Shown here: piece after piece, positions 1 through 13,175 of the stretch | Numbering within the stretch: position 1 is the stretch's first letter | Layout of the letters: each line of letters begins with the position of its first letter | NCBI GenBank assembly: GCA_026874595.1 | Contig: CM049309.1 | Span: 13,442,576-13,506,575 of the forward strand | DNA: 64,000 nucleotides | From: Sipunculus nudus | Lineage: Eukaryota > Annelida > Sipuncula > Golfingiida > Sipunculidae | Reading direction: 5' to 3' | The notes under the pieces: model-generated | The model's input: the letters and a program-made list of their open reading frames with translations, nothing else | What the model was told of the DNA's origin: nothing | The model's database searches: none | Made by a program: the position numbers and the translations under genes

Positions 1-3000
1 TGATGCATTGTTTTTTATAATAATTGTAGGTAAATGTATATAAGGTTTTTGTAGATATCACTGTTACTTAAATGATAAATTTATTGCCTGAAGTAATAAA
101 GCCATACAGCTATCTCTTTATTTTCTATTTTTTTCCCCTTTTATCATGTCTGTATCAGATATATTTAATGTTCAGTTTTAATTTTTCACTTATGAGTAGT
201 CAGTGCATATCAGTAAACACAGGCATTATTCCACTTAATGACAAGTGTGTACAACAAGAAAAATTTAAAAAAAGACACAACAATACTGACCTGTAGTTAT
301 ATTACAAATAAGATATTACCAACTGTGGCTTAATTAGATTTTATTTTGTCTGTCCTTTTCATGATATAAATTTACCACTGAAACATATGTCAGATATTAT
401 TGTCTCTGCCAACATTTCATAGGAGTTTGTGTTTTTACCTGTGTTTGACTGGTTCTGCCTGTTTGTCTTTTATAACGATTTTGCAAGGTGCATTGAGCTG
501 GCTTTTCACCAAACATTGTAGGATCTTATAACTTGTTATCCTTTATTGATATAATTGATCCTAATGTAGATCCTGGATAATTTTGTGTAGCACATCAGAC
601 CTGTGTCTCCATCCCTTATACTGAGATATAGTTGGTTTCTTTTGGTAGATTTAAGGCCGGCTCACACAATGAAAAAGTCACTGGAGTATGTCCCGATGTA
701 CTATCCTGACCTCACCATGATAAGCCTTGGTGTCACCCTAACAATAAAAATTATAGAACATGTTAATAAATGTCCCCTTGTCTCCCCAATGTTTTTCACT
801 TCCCAGTGTCACCTGGATATATGGCAGTGTGCCAATGTCAAGCCCATGAGGGACATCGGGGATGACATCAGTGATATGTGAGCCTTGTTTCAGAGGTCTG
901 TATATTCTTGCTTAAAACTGAAAGGACTCAAAAGACTCTGAAGTCAGTAGGAAGTTTAGGGCAACATGCAGTCTGGGGAGATTCTGACCTGTGCTATCCC
1001 AGCATGCCTTGGCCTTGTTACTCATTTATTAATCGGTAAAAGTAGTGTGCAGCCATTTTGGAATATCTCAGAATATTTTCTTGTCATACATTTGGTTTTC
1101 TTTTTAGTTTAATTGTTTATACATGGGCATTTAATACATCAATGACATTTGCTGGTTGACATATTAAATGCCCTCTTTATGGTCATGTTCATTTTATGTG
1201 TTTTGAATGTTTTGCAGGTAAAATGTTTCAGTGCTGTTTGTACACTGACAGTGCAATTCTAACTAGGCATCTGGATATATCCAGACTGATATTTAGTACA
1301 GACAGTGGCCAAGGAAAAACACCTGCTGTACTGGAGAATTCCAGATATAGCGTCTTCCTTCTGTCTGTAGTTCAGGCTGGTCTGTAGACTTTTACAAATG
1401 TCAGTCCTATTGCTCTACTACAAAGTAGCAAAGACTAAAATGCTTCACTTATTGTGGCATAGATATTCATAGATTCCTTGGACAAAAATATTACAGAGTT
1501 AATTCAAATGGACAGAACTGGCTCAGATTTAAAATACATTGACAAAAGTGGCAAGTGCAAATTTGGCACAGACTTGTAATACATGGACAGAAATGATGTA
1601 CATGCAAAAATGTTGCAGATGTGCATGGGATGGACATACAATTAATAGACATTTAATAATTAGGAAAACAGGGGCTGGGAAAAATGGCACAGATGGTTGA
1701 ATGACCTAGCTGTACAAAAGTAGCATCAACAAACTCATTTTGTCATTCCTTTAGGCTGTCCATATTTTTCTATTTATTATGCACAGCTCTCTTCTGCTAT
1801 GGGACCAATCACAGTAAAACTCTCTGCACAGATAAATTCACCATTCTGCACCTTCCTCATAGTATGTTTGTTTCATTTTTCCATGCTCTTATCAAGCACA
1901 GAGTATATAATTCCTTACATGCATCCAAAATTTTCTTCCTTGACTGCCTTTGTTTGGTTCTGACACGTACCTGGACGTTGCAATCAGATGTTGGAAGTGT
2001 ATACAGTTACTGCTCGTATGATAAATTCTTTTGTTGATTTGATTTTCTGATTACTGTTCTGTGAGATATAGTTTCTTATATTTTTAATGCATAAATATTT
2101 GAAAGGGTTCATTTGCAGCAACCTTAGAATAACCAAATATACTCCTTTTGGTATTAATTTTGTTACCTTTGAAAGAAATATCTTTTCATACACAAAATGT
2201 TTTGTGCAATGTGGATTGACCAAATCAGTTTCAAACCATTTTGTTCATTCACAAAGGCATTCAGCAGTGGATGTAAAACATTCTGGCCATTACTGATTTA
2301 AAACCCCTTGGTTTTCTATGTGAACACTCAGTTGGCATTCAGAACAGTTTTAAACCATTTTGCATTTGCCGTGTGAAAGGGGTATTATTTATGTTGCCTT
2401 CCTTCAGTGAAAGATAGTCTGGTATTCACATCCAGTCTGGCATTGCTCTTCAGACGATGTTAATGTTTGCATGATAACAGATGGTTTATGTAATTTTAAT
2501 GCCAGCTGGTAATAATTCTGGCAGGGAAGATGCGGAAACAGATAACTCAGTGAAGAAAATCAATTGAAATAAAATGCATGATATAATTACTAGCATTTAC
2601 GGTAAGGACATTGTGTTGACTTCTGGGATTGAATGAAACAATAAGAGAAATATTTATCTGATCAATACAACTCATTTTAAATGAGACTGGTCCCTGTTAA
2701 GTTTCATGAACATTATGCTTAGCAACCCTAATATTCCCATATAATTTGCAAAATGGGGAAAACCAGGATTTATTACTATGGGTTCAGAATTTATTTTCAA
2801 CTTTTATGATTAAAAAAATATTGAATTAATGTAATATTATTGGTCCATACCAAAATAGCATTTAACCATGAAAGGTTCCGATATAAATTAATTCTGGTAG
2901 TTTTTCTGTTAATGCTGCAAAAAAGTTTTAACTTTATGCACAGTGAAGGATTCATGAATAAACAAAGTTTCCATGACTACATCAGTTACTTAGCTAGCCA

Positions 3001-3242
3001 CAACTTGAATTCACTAAGTCATTTTGCCTTTGTCATCAGTGGTAATGTTTTAATAATAATGTTATCAATATATCATGACAGTAAATTAATCAAGTCTAAA
3101 TAAAACAAGAATATAAACAAAATTATTTTACTAGTATAGATAAGAGCGTACTTTCATTAACTATTGTTGGGTATTCAGGTTGATCACATTGCAACACTGT
3201 GATGTTCTTGCGTTTTTTTCAGGCAGAATGCTCCTTGCATCC
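1..3242. other. AT-rich non-coding DNA, nothing identified
   Basis: It contains only short ORFs without recognisable domains. ATGGACA/TTGGCACAG words recur loosely at 1500-1650 but no clear period emerges. Probably intron. Confidence 0.5.
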
Positions 3243-3400
3243 ATGTATTTCAGTATACCTAGATATAATGTGCTTTAACACGTTCTTCAGTACACCCTGT
3301 TGCATTGATGTATTTCAGTTTACCTGGCTATGTTGCACCTTAACACACTTGATGTTCTTCAGTTTATGGAGGCAATGTATTTCACTGTACCCAGCAAGAA
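3243..3400. repeat. Weak 65-bp tandem repeat
   Basis: ATGTATTTCA starts at 3243, 3308 and 3375 (third copy partial), followed each time by ACCTRG/ACCC and a TTCTTCAGT-like phrase. CCTTTCATTTATGTACTT also occurs twice downstream (near 3490 and 3570), suggesting further decayed units. The short plus-strand ORF across it is unlikely to be a gene. Confidence 0.5.
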
Positions 3401-5918
3401 TATGGCATTTGTAGAAATAGTGTTCTCAGCCTGGATTCTACTTAAATTTATTTATTTATATATATATTGATATACTCAACCTGCTTCCTCCTTTCATTTA
3501 TGTACTTGTATGTGCTTAACTAGAATATTCCCTTCACAATATACTTCATTGTACTAAGCCTAATATATCCTTTCATTTATGTACTTTTTTGCATTGAATA
3601 TTAACTATAGTGTGGTCAGGTATAAGTGTATTAACTTCAGTATACTTATAGCGCCATCAGAACAGACTGAACTTTTAAAAGTACAGTACATTGTTTGTAG
3701 GTAGCACTGTTGGCTGATGGGCAAATATATCAGTATTTCTGCCTTTATATCTGTCTCACCTGCCTTCAGTTTTAGTAGGCTTTCTGTGACTGTTAAGTCA
3801 AATCTAAGAAAAAATTAAAAAAGGTCACAATGACCTAATTATTTGGAGCTGCAGGCATAGTAAGATGATTTGTTGATTAAACAGGCTAAGCTAGTTCAGC
3901 ATACTAAAGTCATATTAAACTCAGTGACATTACAGTGCAAGGAAAAGTTGGCCCCAGTGAGCCTTGTCATCACGTCTCTTTGATTTTAATGCACAAGGGG
4001 TGTCATAAACTATGAAGAAATCAACCATACTGACTGCTGCACTTATAAGACATGTTGCTTAACCTTTAACACTTAGCTTGTTTTGAGTGCCAGCAACAAG
4101 GTTGAAAGTCTTTTTTTTCTATTTATAGTCATAGAGTCATATTGAGTGCACTATGACACAATCTGGATTATAGCATATTAATCCATACACCACATCAAGA
4201 ATGTAAATGCATGTATATACACATGTATGTGATGCAGACAGAAAAACATATGTTTGAAGGTGGGCAACATATTTGTTTAATGTCTAGGTCCTTTAATCAC
4301 CCAAAGTGGAACATGCGATAATGACAAATTCATACCCAGTGACCTTAGGTGTCATAAACTACACCCTGGCCAAGATCAAAGCCAAAGAGGTTGAGAGGTA
4401 GTTAAATATATGGAAGTACTCCACACCCTGTGGCTTATTTGTCTGTTACCTAACCTGCAGCCTTGTTAAGCCCGTCCAGGGTATTTCCTGGCGAGCCTGC
4501 TCAGGTGACCTGCCGTTTAATGATAGATCGTGTAACCTTATAGATCTAGCGATGCCACTTTGTGTTGTTATGACTGCTGTCTTTCGTAATCTACAGTTGC
4601 AGTTTATCCTGTTGTGCTCATGTATCAGTTATATTAATTGTAAAAAATAAACTATGGGACTAATATTTTGATTCTTTTATTTTTAGATGGTATGTTCAGC
4701 TGTTGTGTGACCTACTTTTAATATCATGTCCATGTTAATGTAGTTGGTATCATTTTCGTTATTAGAGTTTTCTCCTCTCTTATGTTAAGGTTTGGATTGT
4801 GGCCTGTAGATGTTGCTGCCTGTTGAATGACGATAAAGATGACATGGTAATAAGTGATGCAGGGAGACAACATGCTCTAGATTTAGAATTTGTTAAAAGT
4901 TTTCAGTTTGGTATTAACAAGTCGTTTTGTTTGGTTAATTTGTATAAATGTTGGAGGGAATATGTTATGCTGTTACAGCCAATTAAACATAAGGAGAAAC
5001 ATTATTGTATAAACAATTTACTTGTCCTGGGATCCAGACGTAGACTGCTCTGTCACCAAGTACTTGTACTCTCCACTGGACATACCATTTCACCAAAGAA
5101 CATGTTTATATCTATATGAGACTTAAAGTGTCAATGGTTCTGCACTGTTATGATTGGTGGGAAAAGCTGGTCCGCAGAAAAAGTACATTGTAAATTCAAA
5201 ACTGAATTTTTGGACTAATGTTTTTTTTATGTAATGTCAGATTTAGCTAATGACTCATTGGTCAGCTGGTCATTTTAACAGGTGTGTTTCATTGCTTGTT
5301 TTAAATTCAAATCTCACTTGTTCATGTTCTTAAGTATGTAATTGAGAAAAACTTGTCTGGTGTTTTTTATGTCTGTATTCTTGTGAAGACATATGTACCT
5401 GAAAATCTTGCCCAACATTTTCAAGTGTTTTGTTGGTTGTAGGTTAATGTGGAAAGGGGGGGGGGGGACTTGGGCTGTTACTCAGAGTTTGTAGGTGATA
5501 TGGCTGATGTATTTACAAATATGACTGATGGTGGTGTGTTTGTTCGTGACTTTTAGCCACCTCTGACTGACACCCTTGGAGAGTTCATTAGATAATGGGT
5601 GTCACCTGCACAATAAAGTGCTCAAGGCGATTTGCTGTGGCTAAAATGTGCTTGACTCTGACAATATTGGCCCTGATAGGTAAGAGGGCCCCAAGCCACC
5701 TGCTGAGTTGTACAAGGTTTTGTATACAGCAGTGTCTCCGTGCTGTAGGGGGGTCCCCAAAACTTAAACAGTCGATGCCGGGTCAATAACTTCTATACAT
5801 GATTCAGAGCTGACTTAGGCAATTGTTGTTAAATAATAAAAAGTGGAGACAGTCACTTGTTGACACTAAAGATCTTATCCAGGGATTACTCAAGGCCGAA
5901 GAAGGATGTGCCTAGCTC
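3401..5918. other. AT-rich non-coding DNA
   Basis: No supported gene. The 106-codon frame at 4799-5119 has no recognisable domain and no splice context. A G homopolymer lies at about 5456-5467, and a less AT-rich stretch at 4420-4560 may be conserved. Confidence 0.45.
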
Positions 5919-6318
5919 CATTGGCGTCAATACAGGAGGAATGGGGGGGGGGGGGGGTGTATGTATCCCCCCCCCCACTTTTCAGCAAGGGGTAGTGGTC
6001 AATATAATCATCCCCCCTGTTATTCAGAGAATAATATTTATATATTGAAAAAAATATATAAATAATCAGAATTACAGATTTTGGTTCTATTTCTGAGTTT
6101 AATATGATATATTATATATTTAAATCATTCTGGGTTAGAAGTAACCTATATGGGAAACATCACACCTAATTTTTTGTCACTCCAAAATAAAACATATATC
6201 TATATATATATATATAGAATGTGTTTGTGTGCTTATAGAAAAATTTGTCTTGAACATTGAGTCAACTCCCGAGTCATCCCCCCCCCCCCCCACCCTTGAA
6301 GATAAATTGACGTCAGTG
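5919..6318. mobile_element. hAT-like miniature element
   Basis: The ends are CATTGGCGTCAAT and ATTGACGTCAGTG, a 13-bp terminal inverted repeat matching at 11 of 13. The flanks CCTAGCTC (5911-5918) and CCCAGCTC (6319-6326) agree at 7 of 8, as an 8-bp hAT target duplication would. The 400-bp interior is non-coding, AT-rich in the middle, with long G and C homopolymers just inside both ends and a short TA run near 6200. No transposase is visible, so it would move only with an enzyme from elsewhere. The superfamily call rests on TSD length. Confidence 0.7.
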
Positions 6319-7189
6319 CCCAGCTCACTAGTTGTATTGACTAAGGTGCTGAGATAGTGAAGGTTTCAGATTTATAGCCAGTTGCACTTTTGGTCTTATT
6401 AATGGCTTAGGGATTTTTTCATTCGAATAGATTATCAGTTATTGCCTTTTGATTCATGAAGTTCTAACTTTGGTTATTGTGTGCAATCAAAATGAGAGAT
6501 GTATCTACTGGTGGAAGAATTGTTTGTTAAATCATGGTTGATGATTGAAGGGAAATAAGGACTGATGATTGAATATTTATAAATTATTTTATATTTCTAT
6601 AATAAATGCTACTTTAAATCAGTATTCTCCTAGGTCTAACTAGGTATGAAAATAGCTGTGAATGCAATAATTGAAAAATACAATTTTCGTTCCCAGTTTG
6701 ATTGTCAGTGAATGACTGGTTTTGATTCAATGTATTGATTATTCAAAAAATTAGAGAAACTAACTATTTTCAAAGCTTTTTCATTGCAAAGGGCCAGTTT
6801 TTAATTGACTCTAGAGCTACAAATTTGTGAATATATCAAACAGAAGTGCAAGTAAAATGTCTCAAATTTGTCAGAATACTAAATTTTGCAGAGTGACACA
6901 TTTATGTTTTAAAAACAGCTTGCAACCTAATTTCATTTGTGAAACAAGCATGACTTTGTGTTATCTCAATTTTAGGGATCTTTAGATTAGTACAACCATC
7001 ACGACAGCTGACTCATGGTTAGAGATCTAACACTGTCTTTAAATCAATGGAAGATGATAGGCAGCAATTAGCAGAGCTGGCAAAGTAAATTGAATTCCAA
7101 GGTCTGTATATAGCCATCCATTTAAAGCTCAGTATGACCAGTAACAGCATGGCTAATAGCTCGGAATGGTCATTCAGTCAGATCGGGAA

Positions 7190-7450
7190 CTGCGGGATTT
7201 CTAAATTGAACGGAGGATTGGAAATTGCACCAGTGGACTATTTGTCTTGGGATGGGTTCCTGGTCCGAACTTAAACCCAATCAGACTTGATCATGAGTAC
7301 TTCCAGGATGGCTGGGACACGTTCTTCAGCCATATTGATCAAACAATGGAACTATGGACTCGGCAGATAGGGTCAGGATGGCCGTGTTGCACTGAGGCAA
7401 TATTGGGGTAAACATCTGTAGACAAAAGGGGTGCCACCCATCGATAACAA
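7190..7450 (+). pseudogene. Possible decayed Tc1/mariner transposase fragment
   Basis: One frame at 7265-7297 reads PNLNPIRLDHE, which resembles the SPDLNPIEHLWD block around the second catalytic Asp of Tc1/mariner-type transposases. The neighbouring sequence looks like degraded coding DNA, with mixed composition unlike the AT-rich surroundings, but stops and frame changes prevent a continuous reading. No intact ORF and no clear inverted ends were found. Confidence 0.35.
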
Positions 7451-7794
7451 ACAGTAAGATCATAGGGCACACTGTGGATGGCTTCGCATTCACAAAGTTA
7501 AATTATCAAGCTTTTCATTCATCCATGTTTTGCGAGGGTTCCATCTCTGCAATCACAATGAGAAATGTTGAGAGAGCAAAAATGTTCACCATATATATAA
7601 GAGGGATGGAATCTGTTGGGGGGGGGGGGGGGTGTGAGATATGCATATAATTATGATAACTGTTCTGTCAAGTGATATTTATACATCAGCTTCAGTACAT
7701 TGTAATAATTATGCTCATGTATTGTCATCTGTTTGATAAATTTTTAGTCCACAAACAAATAGATGCAGGCGAGTCATGAATATCTTCCTTTGTT

Positions 7795-8017
7795 GAAATA
7801 AACTCAATTCAAAACATGACATTTCTAAATTGAAATAAACACAGGTGAAACTGTAACCCTCCTTGATGGAAATAAACACAGGTCAATCTATAACCCTCTT
7901 TGGTGGAAATAAACACAGGTGCAAACATAACCCTCCTTGGTGGAAATTAACACAGGTGCAAACATAACCCCCTTTGGTAGAAATAAAGGCAGGTGAGAAC
8001 ATAGCATTCCTTTGTAG
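7795..8017. repeat. 37-bp minisatellite, six copies
   Basis: The phrase GAAATAAACACAGGT and its variants recur at 7795, 7832, 7869, 7906, 7943 and 7980, exactly 37 bp apart. Each unit also contains a version of ATAACCCTCCTTGG. The monomer is the reverse complement of the array at 48.95-49.58 kb and is shared with 60.0 kb. A minus-strand ORF across it is a repeat artefact. Confidence 0.85.
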
Positions 8018-8454
8018 AAGTTTTTAAAGACCATGCATGTTATATTTTGCAAGGAATCTTGAATTTCTGAGTAAATAAATATGGCATAATATCTGAGAAT
8101 GACTATATATCCCTTGCAGCTCCCTCTTATTGAGTTTCTGATTTCCACTGAGCTTTACATATCTTCCCTAGGCATACAACCATCAGTGCAAGATTGATCA
8201 TTAATTACCATTATTGATAAAATATTCATGATAAGAGGCAAGGCACTAGGATTTATCCTGTAGTAGGGCTATTAATTTCTGTACAGTCGACTTAAAGATT
8301 ATCTTGTCTCCCCAAAGGTTTGCCTGTATAAGTCTGGTATTGTTGCCAATGATTTTTAGGTCATCTATCGTAATCATAAGTGCTGCCCTGGATAAAATCT
8401 GCTGAATCAGTGCTACTTTGAGGTGGCACTTGAGGTGGAATCCATGTTGCTGTT

Positions 8455-8628
8455 ATAGTGGAAACTGTCTAAAAGACCACCTGTCTAATAAGATCACCCT
8501 TAAGTGAACTGAGAAAATTTACATTGAATGGTAATAAATAACCCATCTAATAAGACCACCTGTGAATCAAGACCACTTTTCGCCAGTCCCACAGATGGTC
8601 TTATATATACTAAACAGGTTTCGCTGCG
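8455..8628. mobile_element. Small inverted-repeat element (mariner-like MITE, diverged)
   Basis: The left end TAGTGGAAACTGTCT and the reverse complement of the right end, GCAGCGAAACCTGTTT, are related. Inside, AAGACCACCTGT is repeated and RC-matched near the right end, giving a hairpin-like layout of about 175 bp. It resembles the elements at 31175, 34223 and 42376 that begin CAGTRGAAC. No coding sequence. Confidence 0.5.
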
Positions 8629-10443
8629 TTTTAAGATTGAACTAAGGATGGATATGGATAGATGAGATAATGCCTTGGCTCTCCCTCCTTACCTTAGAGT
8701 GGCCATGATTACAGGGTTGTGTGTAATGTATATAACACTGAGGTTAATTGGGTGATGTGTGGTTGTAATAATGGAGTGGTAGTGTAGGACCAGTTTTCTA
8801 TCCAGGCAGGGTTCTACCATAGTCTTACCTTGATGGGGTTTAGTTTTCTTACAAATGCTAGTAAATCTCTCATTTTGGCCCAGAATATATATTGGTTAAT
8901 ATATACAATAAAACAAGTTACATAATATATGTCATCAGGTGGATAACTTGCAAGTAGACAGAAAATCCCATATATATACACCACCATCAGCATTCTGGAT
9001 CACCAGATGCAGAAGATTACAAGCATCCTGATTATACTTTCTTGTTGTTTGTATTTTGCTACCAGTACTTTAGAGGGGATTATGTGGATCCAAGCCAAAA
9101 GGATGTGCGTCATGGTTCACCAGCTTGATGGTTGCATCACAGGTCAGCTCTGCCTGCCAGAACAAAGGACAATGCTCATGCCTTAAATATGAATATTTTA
9201 ATATCTTAATATCAGTTTGGTAAAGAATCTTTTAACAAAACCTTATATAGTTATTTATGGTATATGCATAATTTCAACAGACCCCATGATTGGCTTTTAG
9301 AAACTGTGAGAAATAAATCTCTCAGGGTTCAATAAGGGCAGAAGGGTACAACAGAAAAGTACTTAGTCCTCATTCTGGGGAGAGAGTTTGGTATCAAGTA
9401 GACATGTATTGGCAACATTTAGAGCAGACTGACGCTTTTATGGACCACACCTGAATCCTAAAGTCATAGATAGATGCAAATTAACTCCAACATTTAATCA
9501 GTTTTCCACAAATTTCATAAAAATCTGCTCTTAATGTTTAGGGTTCATTTAAATTTGCCAACAATCCAACCAACCAGTTATCCAGCAAACTAACTAACAA
9601 TCAAACCAACTCTGTCAAGAGGTACACTTACACTTTACTAACTGCAGCTAATAAACAAACCAACAAACAGTTGTAAAAACTTAACACTTCTTGGGAGACA
9701 TATAGAAAAAGGACACAACATGAGTATAAGACCCAATTCTGTCTAATCTGATTTAAGTGTTGCTGTCCCAGTTATCATTTTATCACATACAAGCCTTATC
9801 AGAGATATGATCCCCTGCATCAGTGTTCAGCATTACCTTATCAAGATGCTTATACTTTGCGTCAGGTATAATTGACATACCTTCATCAGGTAATGATGTG
9901 ATTACAGGTAGATTTTATCAGGACAGATGAAAGGAGATAATTCACTTGACACAGAATGATAACAGAACTAATTCATCATCAGTGGAAGGTCACAGTGGCT
10001 TAAAAACTGTTTTATAATGAAGAAAATGTTATTTTTTTGCTGTAGGTTAGACAGGAGATCCGTATGTTTCCTTACACATACCATTTGTATGATGTACACA
10101 CAGTTTTCATGGACAACGTTCACTGGTAGATAATTTGCTGACTTGGCAAGTTTCCCTGCTTTTTTTCTGCTGTTTTTCTCTGTGTTAGCCTTGAATTCAG
10201 TATATGACATGCCTATTCCCACTACCTATGTTAGAGCTGGCCCAAAATTTTTTTCAATATATTGATAAATTTTAGAAGATATATGATTTTCAATGGCTTT
10301 GACAAGGATCAGTAATGCCTGTTGTTGGCTAACATAATATTTGATATAAATACAGCCCTCATGAATTATTTTTATATTCTCTATCTGTATGGCAAGCCGG
10401 ATAATTATGAATTTTTGTTGACAATGAATGTTCTGCTTCCTTT
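8629..10443. other. AT-rich non-coding DNA
   Basis: An AACC-rich degenerate stretch (about 9540-9680) is the only visible structure. The 84-codon minus-strand frame near 10 kb is unrecognised. Confidence 0.45.
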
Positions 10444-10466
10444 TATATATATATATATATATATAT
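10444..10466. repeat. (TA)n microsatellite
   Basis: About eleven uninterrupted TA units directly left of the GGTCA-rich repeat copy A. Confidence 0.9.
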
Positions 10467-10485
10467 GATATTTTTATTATACTCC

Positions 10486-11020
10486 TGTCTATGACATGAC
10501 TTGTTATTGTATACCTACGGTCTGTCGATCTGTCAGTCCATTAACTTTTAGTGTCGCCACTGTAACTAACCGAGGCTTTGATTAATTTACACTAAACTCA
10601 CCATAACTATTTACCAAAAGATTATCTCAACTGAGTTTGATTATTTGCAAAATCCACAAATATTTAATAAGGTCAGAGGTCACTAGGATACTTTGTAGTG
10701 TCGCCACAATAATTTTCGGAGAATATGTTGGATTTTGATGAAACTCAACAGAAATATTTATCAATATAATATCTCGCCCAATTTTAATTTCCAACAAAAT
10801 CTATGCATATTTAATGAGGTCAGAGGTCACCAGACTTTGGTGGCACCATGGTGACTTACCAAAAATTTTTTAGATTTTGATGAAACACATTGTACTTATT
10901 TACCAATAAAGTTTCTCACCTTAATTACATTCCAAGCAAAATTCATGCATATTTAATGGGGTCAGAGGTCACCAGATACGTGACAGGTGTATTATGAACC
11001 ATTTGTGGTGCTCTTGTTTA
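10486..11020. repeat. GGTCA-rich dispersed repeat, copy A
   Basis: Three internal units of about 130 bp each carry GAGGTCAGAGGTCACCAG-like text, a TTTTGATGAAACTCA phrase and CATGCATATTTAATG. The right end reads GGTGTATTATGAACC...TCTTGTTT. The copy at 34.85-35.34 kb shares this order from end to end (GGTGCATTATGGATC...TCTTGTTT). No ORF; the left edge abuts a TA microsatellite. Confidence 0.75.
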
Positions 11021-12036
11021 TGTATATTAAGTAATAAATATCAGTATATAACCTGATATGCCATCAACATTTTATTGTCACCAGAACATGGGGCAATAAT
11101 TGTTATCATTTCCCTGATAATATTTCGTAATTAATTTACTTTTTTTAGATTGTATGTTTCTTTGATGTGATGTGGTTATTAGGCTTGTGTATAAAATATG
11201 TAATATATCTTGCTTACTTGCTAGATTTATATCACGATTTTATACATGAAAATTAAATAAATTTAATCAAACACAAAATAGTTAATAATATCAGTTGTTA
11301 TGAATCAAACAATTACTTCAATTTAAAATTTTTAATTAACTTGAAAATGAATCAGAATTAATACTTTATTTAGGTAGCAAGTAGAGTTAATGGTTCCCAG
11401 TGTTAGGTTGCCTTACCTATTGTAGAAAAAATCTTGATGCTAAAAATAAATTATGATGTTGAATGAGGTTTTACACAAATTATACACATTCACACTTCAA
11501 AGAAAAGCAGTATCAAAGTGTATCTGAATTGTACATTGTTTTACAAATCATGAACTGTAGGTGGAGAGTTTGAATAGTCAGCTTCAAAGTCAGTGATTTA
11601 CTTTCATATAGATAGTCATTATGTATGAAAACAGTTATTAAATATTTCAGGGAACGGTAATGGATAATTTGTAATCATATAATATTGGCCTTCATGGTGA
11701 GATAGTCATGAGGGCAGGCAACATGACAGTTTAATCTATTATGATAGATATCGTTCATAGTAAACTGCCCTTAGAATCATCTCACTGGAACTCTGTCGGG
11801 AGAGTAGAAATGCCCGTTATTTCCATTGATCGGGGTGGGAGATTGTGGCACTAAATCATCTCCACTGCATGACAATTAAAGGCAAATTTCCGTTATCAGT
11901 CTTGGTGAAATCAATATGTTGGCTCAGCCTGATTACTGGCAGCTGCACACAGGCGTAAAATTGTCCATTTTAATTAAAAGGCAGGTCAGTGGTGTCAAGC
12001 GGTCAGCCTGAATGGTTGGATATGACTGTCAATCAA

Positions 12037-12049
12037 AGGTCAAAGGTCA
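12037..12049 (+). promoter_or_regulatory. DR1-type nuclear-receptor half-site pair
   Basis: AGGTCAAAGGTCA is two AGGTCA half-sites spaced by one base, the DR1 arrangement bound by RXR/HNF4-type receptors in animals. Unlike those at 20 kb it lies outside a tandem array. The match is direct; any function is inference. Confidence 0.35.
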
Positions 12050-12090
12050 ATAGGAAGCCATCTGGTTATCTATTGCTCCCTTATGACAAC

Positions 12091-12223
12091 CCCCCCCCCC
12101 CCCATATCTCCCTAATTGTTATATCGATCAAGTGGCTGATTAACAAAACATTAAGTTCATAAATTATAACAATAAATAGTGAATCCTCCCCCCCCCCCCC
12201 CCCACACACACCCCCCCCCCCCC
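12091..12223. repeat. Poly-C tracts and CA run
   Basis: Three C homopolymers of about 13-17 bases (starting near 12091, 12188 and 12211) with a short CACACACA between the last two. No surrounding inverted ends were found. Confidence 0.85.
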
Positions 12224-13089
12224 GGCATAAGAAATTTAAGGAAGTTTCCTGATTTCAGAACTAGCATGTTATTTAAAAAAAGTCAAGTTTTTCACAGGCA
12301 TGACTTTTTACTTAATTCTAAACTGTGAATGACTTTAAAGAAGTAGTTAAACTGTTTAAATGAATCCCAAACTTTTTTATTTGCAGTTCAATCTTAACAT
12401 TGCAATTCATGTTTTAATTGTACAAAGTTGAAATTAAACAGCATTTATCTTGGCAAAAACTGACCGATATTGGTCAAATTTACACAAACCCAGCATTTTG
12501 GTTTTCAGAAAATTTGATGCTGCTCTAAGACTTACAATTATTTAAAAAAATAGGCTCAGGTAATTGTAACACAGTATATATAAGCTATTTTATATAGAAT
12601 ACCCCTGTAACATTCAGACTTGGTTGGAAAAGCATACCAGTCACACACACAGCACATCACATCATGTGCTATCTTATCCTGTATATGGTTCCTTCATGGT
12701 CACATAGTGGGCTATTTAGGGTCATTAACTGGCATTTTTATTGATCAAGTTGTACCAAGACTTTTATGGTAGACATTCAGGATCATAAAAGAGTTAAGAG
12801 ATTTGTAAATGTGCCACCATGTATGTTACTAAATCTGTAAACTACCAGTTATGGCCACCCCTTCATGTGGACACAACTAATACTTCTTCCATCTATGGTC
12901 AGCATTTAGAGGACTCCACTTGAAAGTATGTTTTTTTTCAAATTATTAGATAGAACATTCATAATGAAATCCTCATTTTTAAGAATTTTGAATTAATATT
13001 TTATAATACATACCAAGAGAAGAGTTTCAGAAGTTGAAGATTTACTTATATTTGTGAAAGCATTATACATTCAGAATCTATATGTTTTC

Positions 13090-13175
13090 AGAAATGTTGT
13101 ATTTTTATATATATAATTATATACTTTGTATATAATATAATTATATAATTATAAATTTTATATTTGCTATTATAT
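13090..13175. repeat. AT-only low-complexity tract
   Basis: Almost pure A/T with repeated TATATAATTATATA wording on both strands; self-complementary but with no evident element ends. Confidence 0.8.

Noticed and set aside
603-881. 92-codon ORF at the left edge
   Set aside because: No domain or splice signals recognised; looks like chance.
4799-5119. 106-codon ORF with Cys-rich start
   Set aside because: No domain, AT-rich codon use like the surrounding non-coding DNA, and no splice or promoter support.
6070-6110. ACAG|ATTTTGG as the DFG exon following the kinase exon
   Set aside because: It lies upstream of the catalytic-loop exon on the same strand, inside a transposon, and does not continue as kinase sequence.
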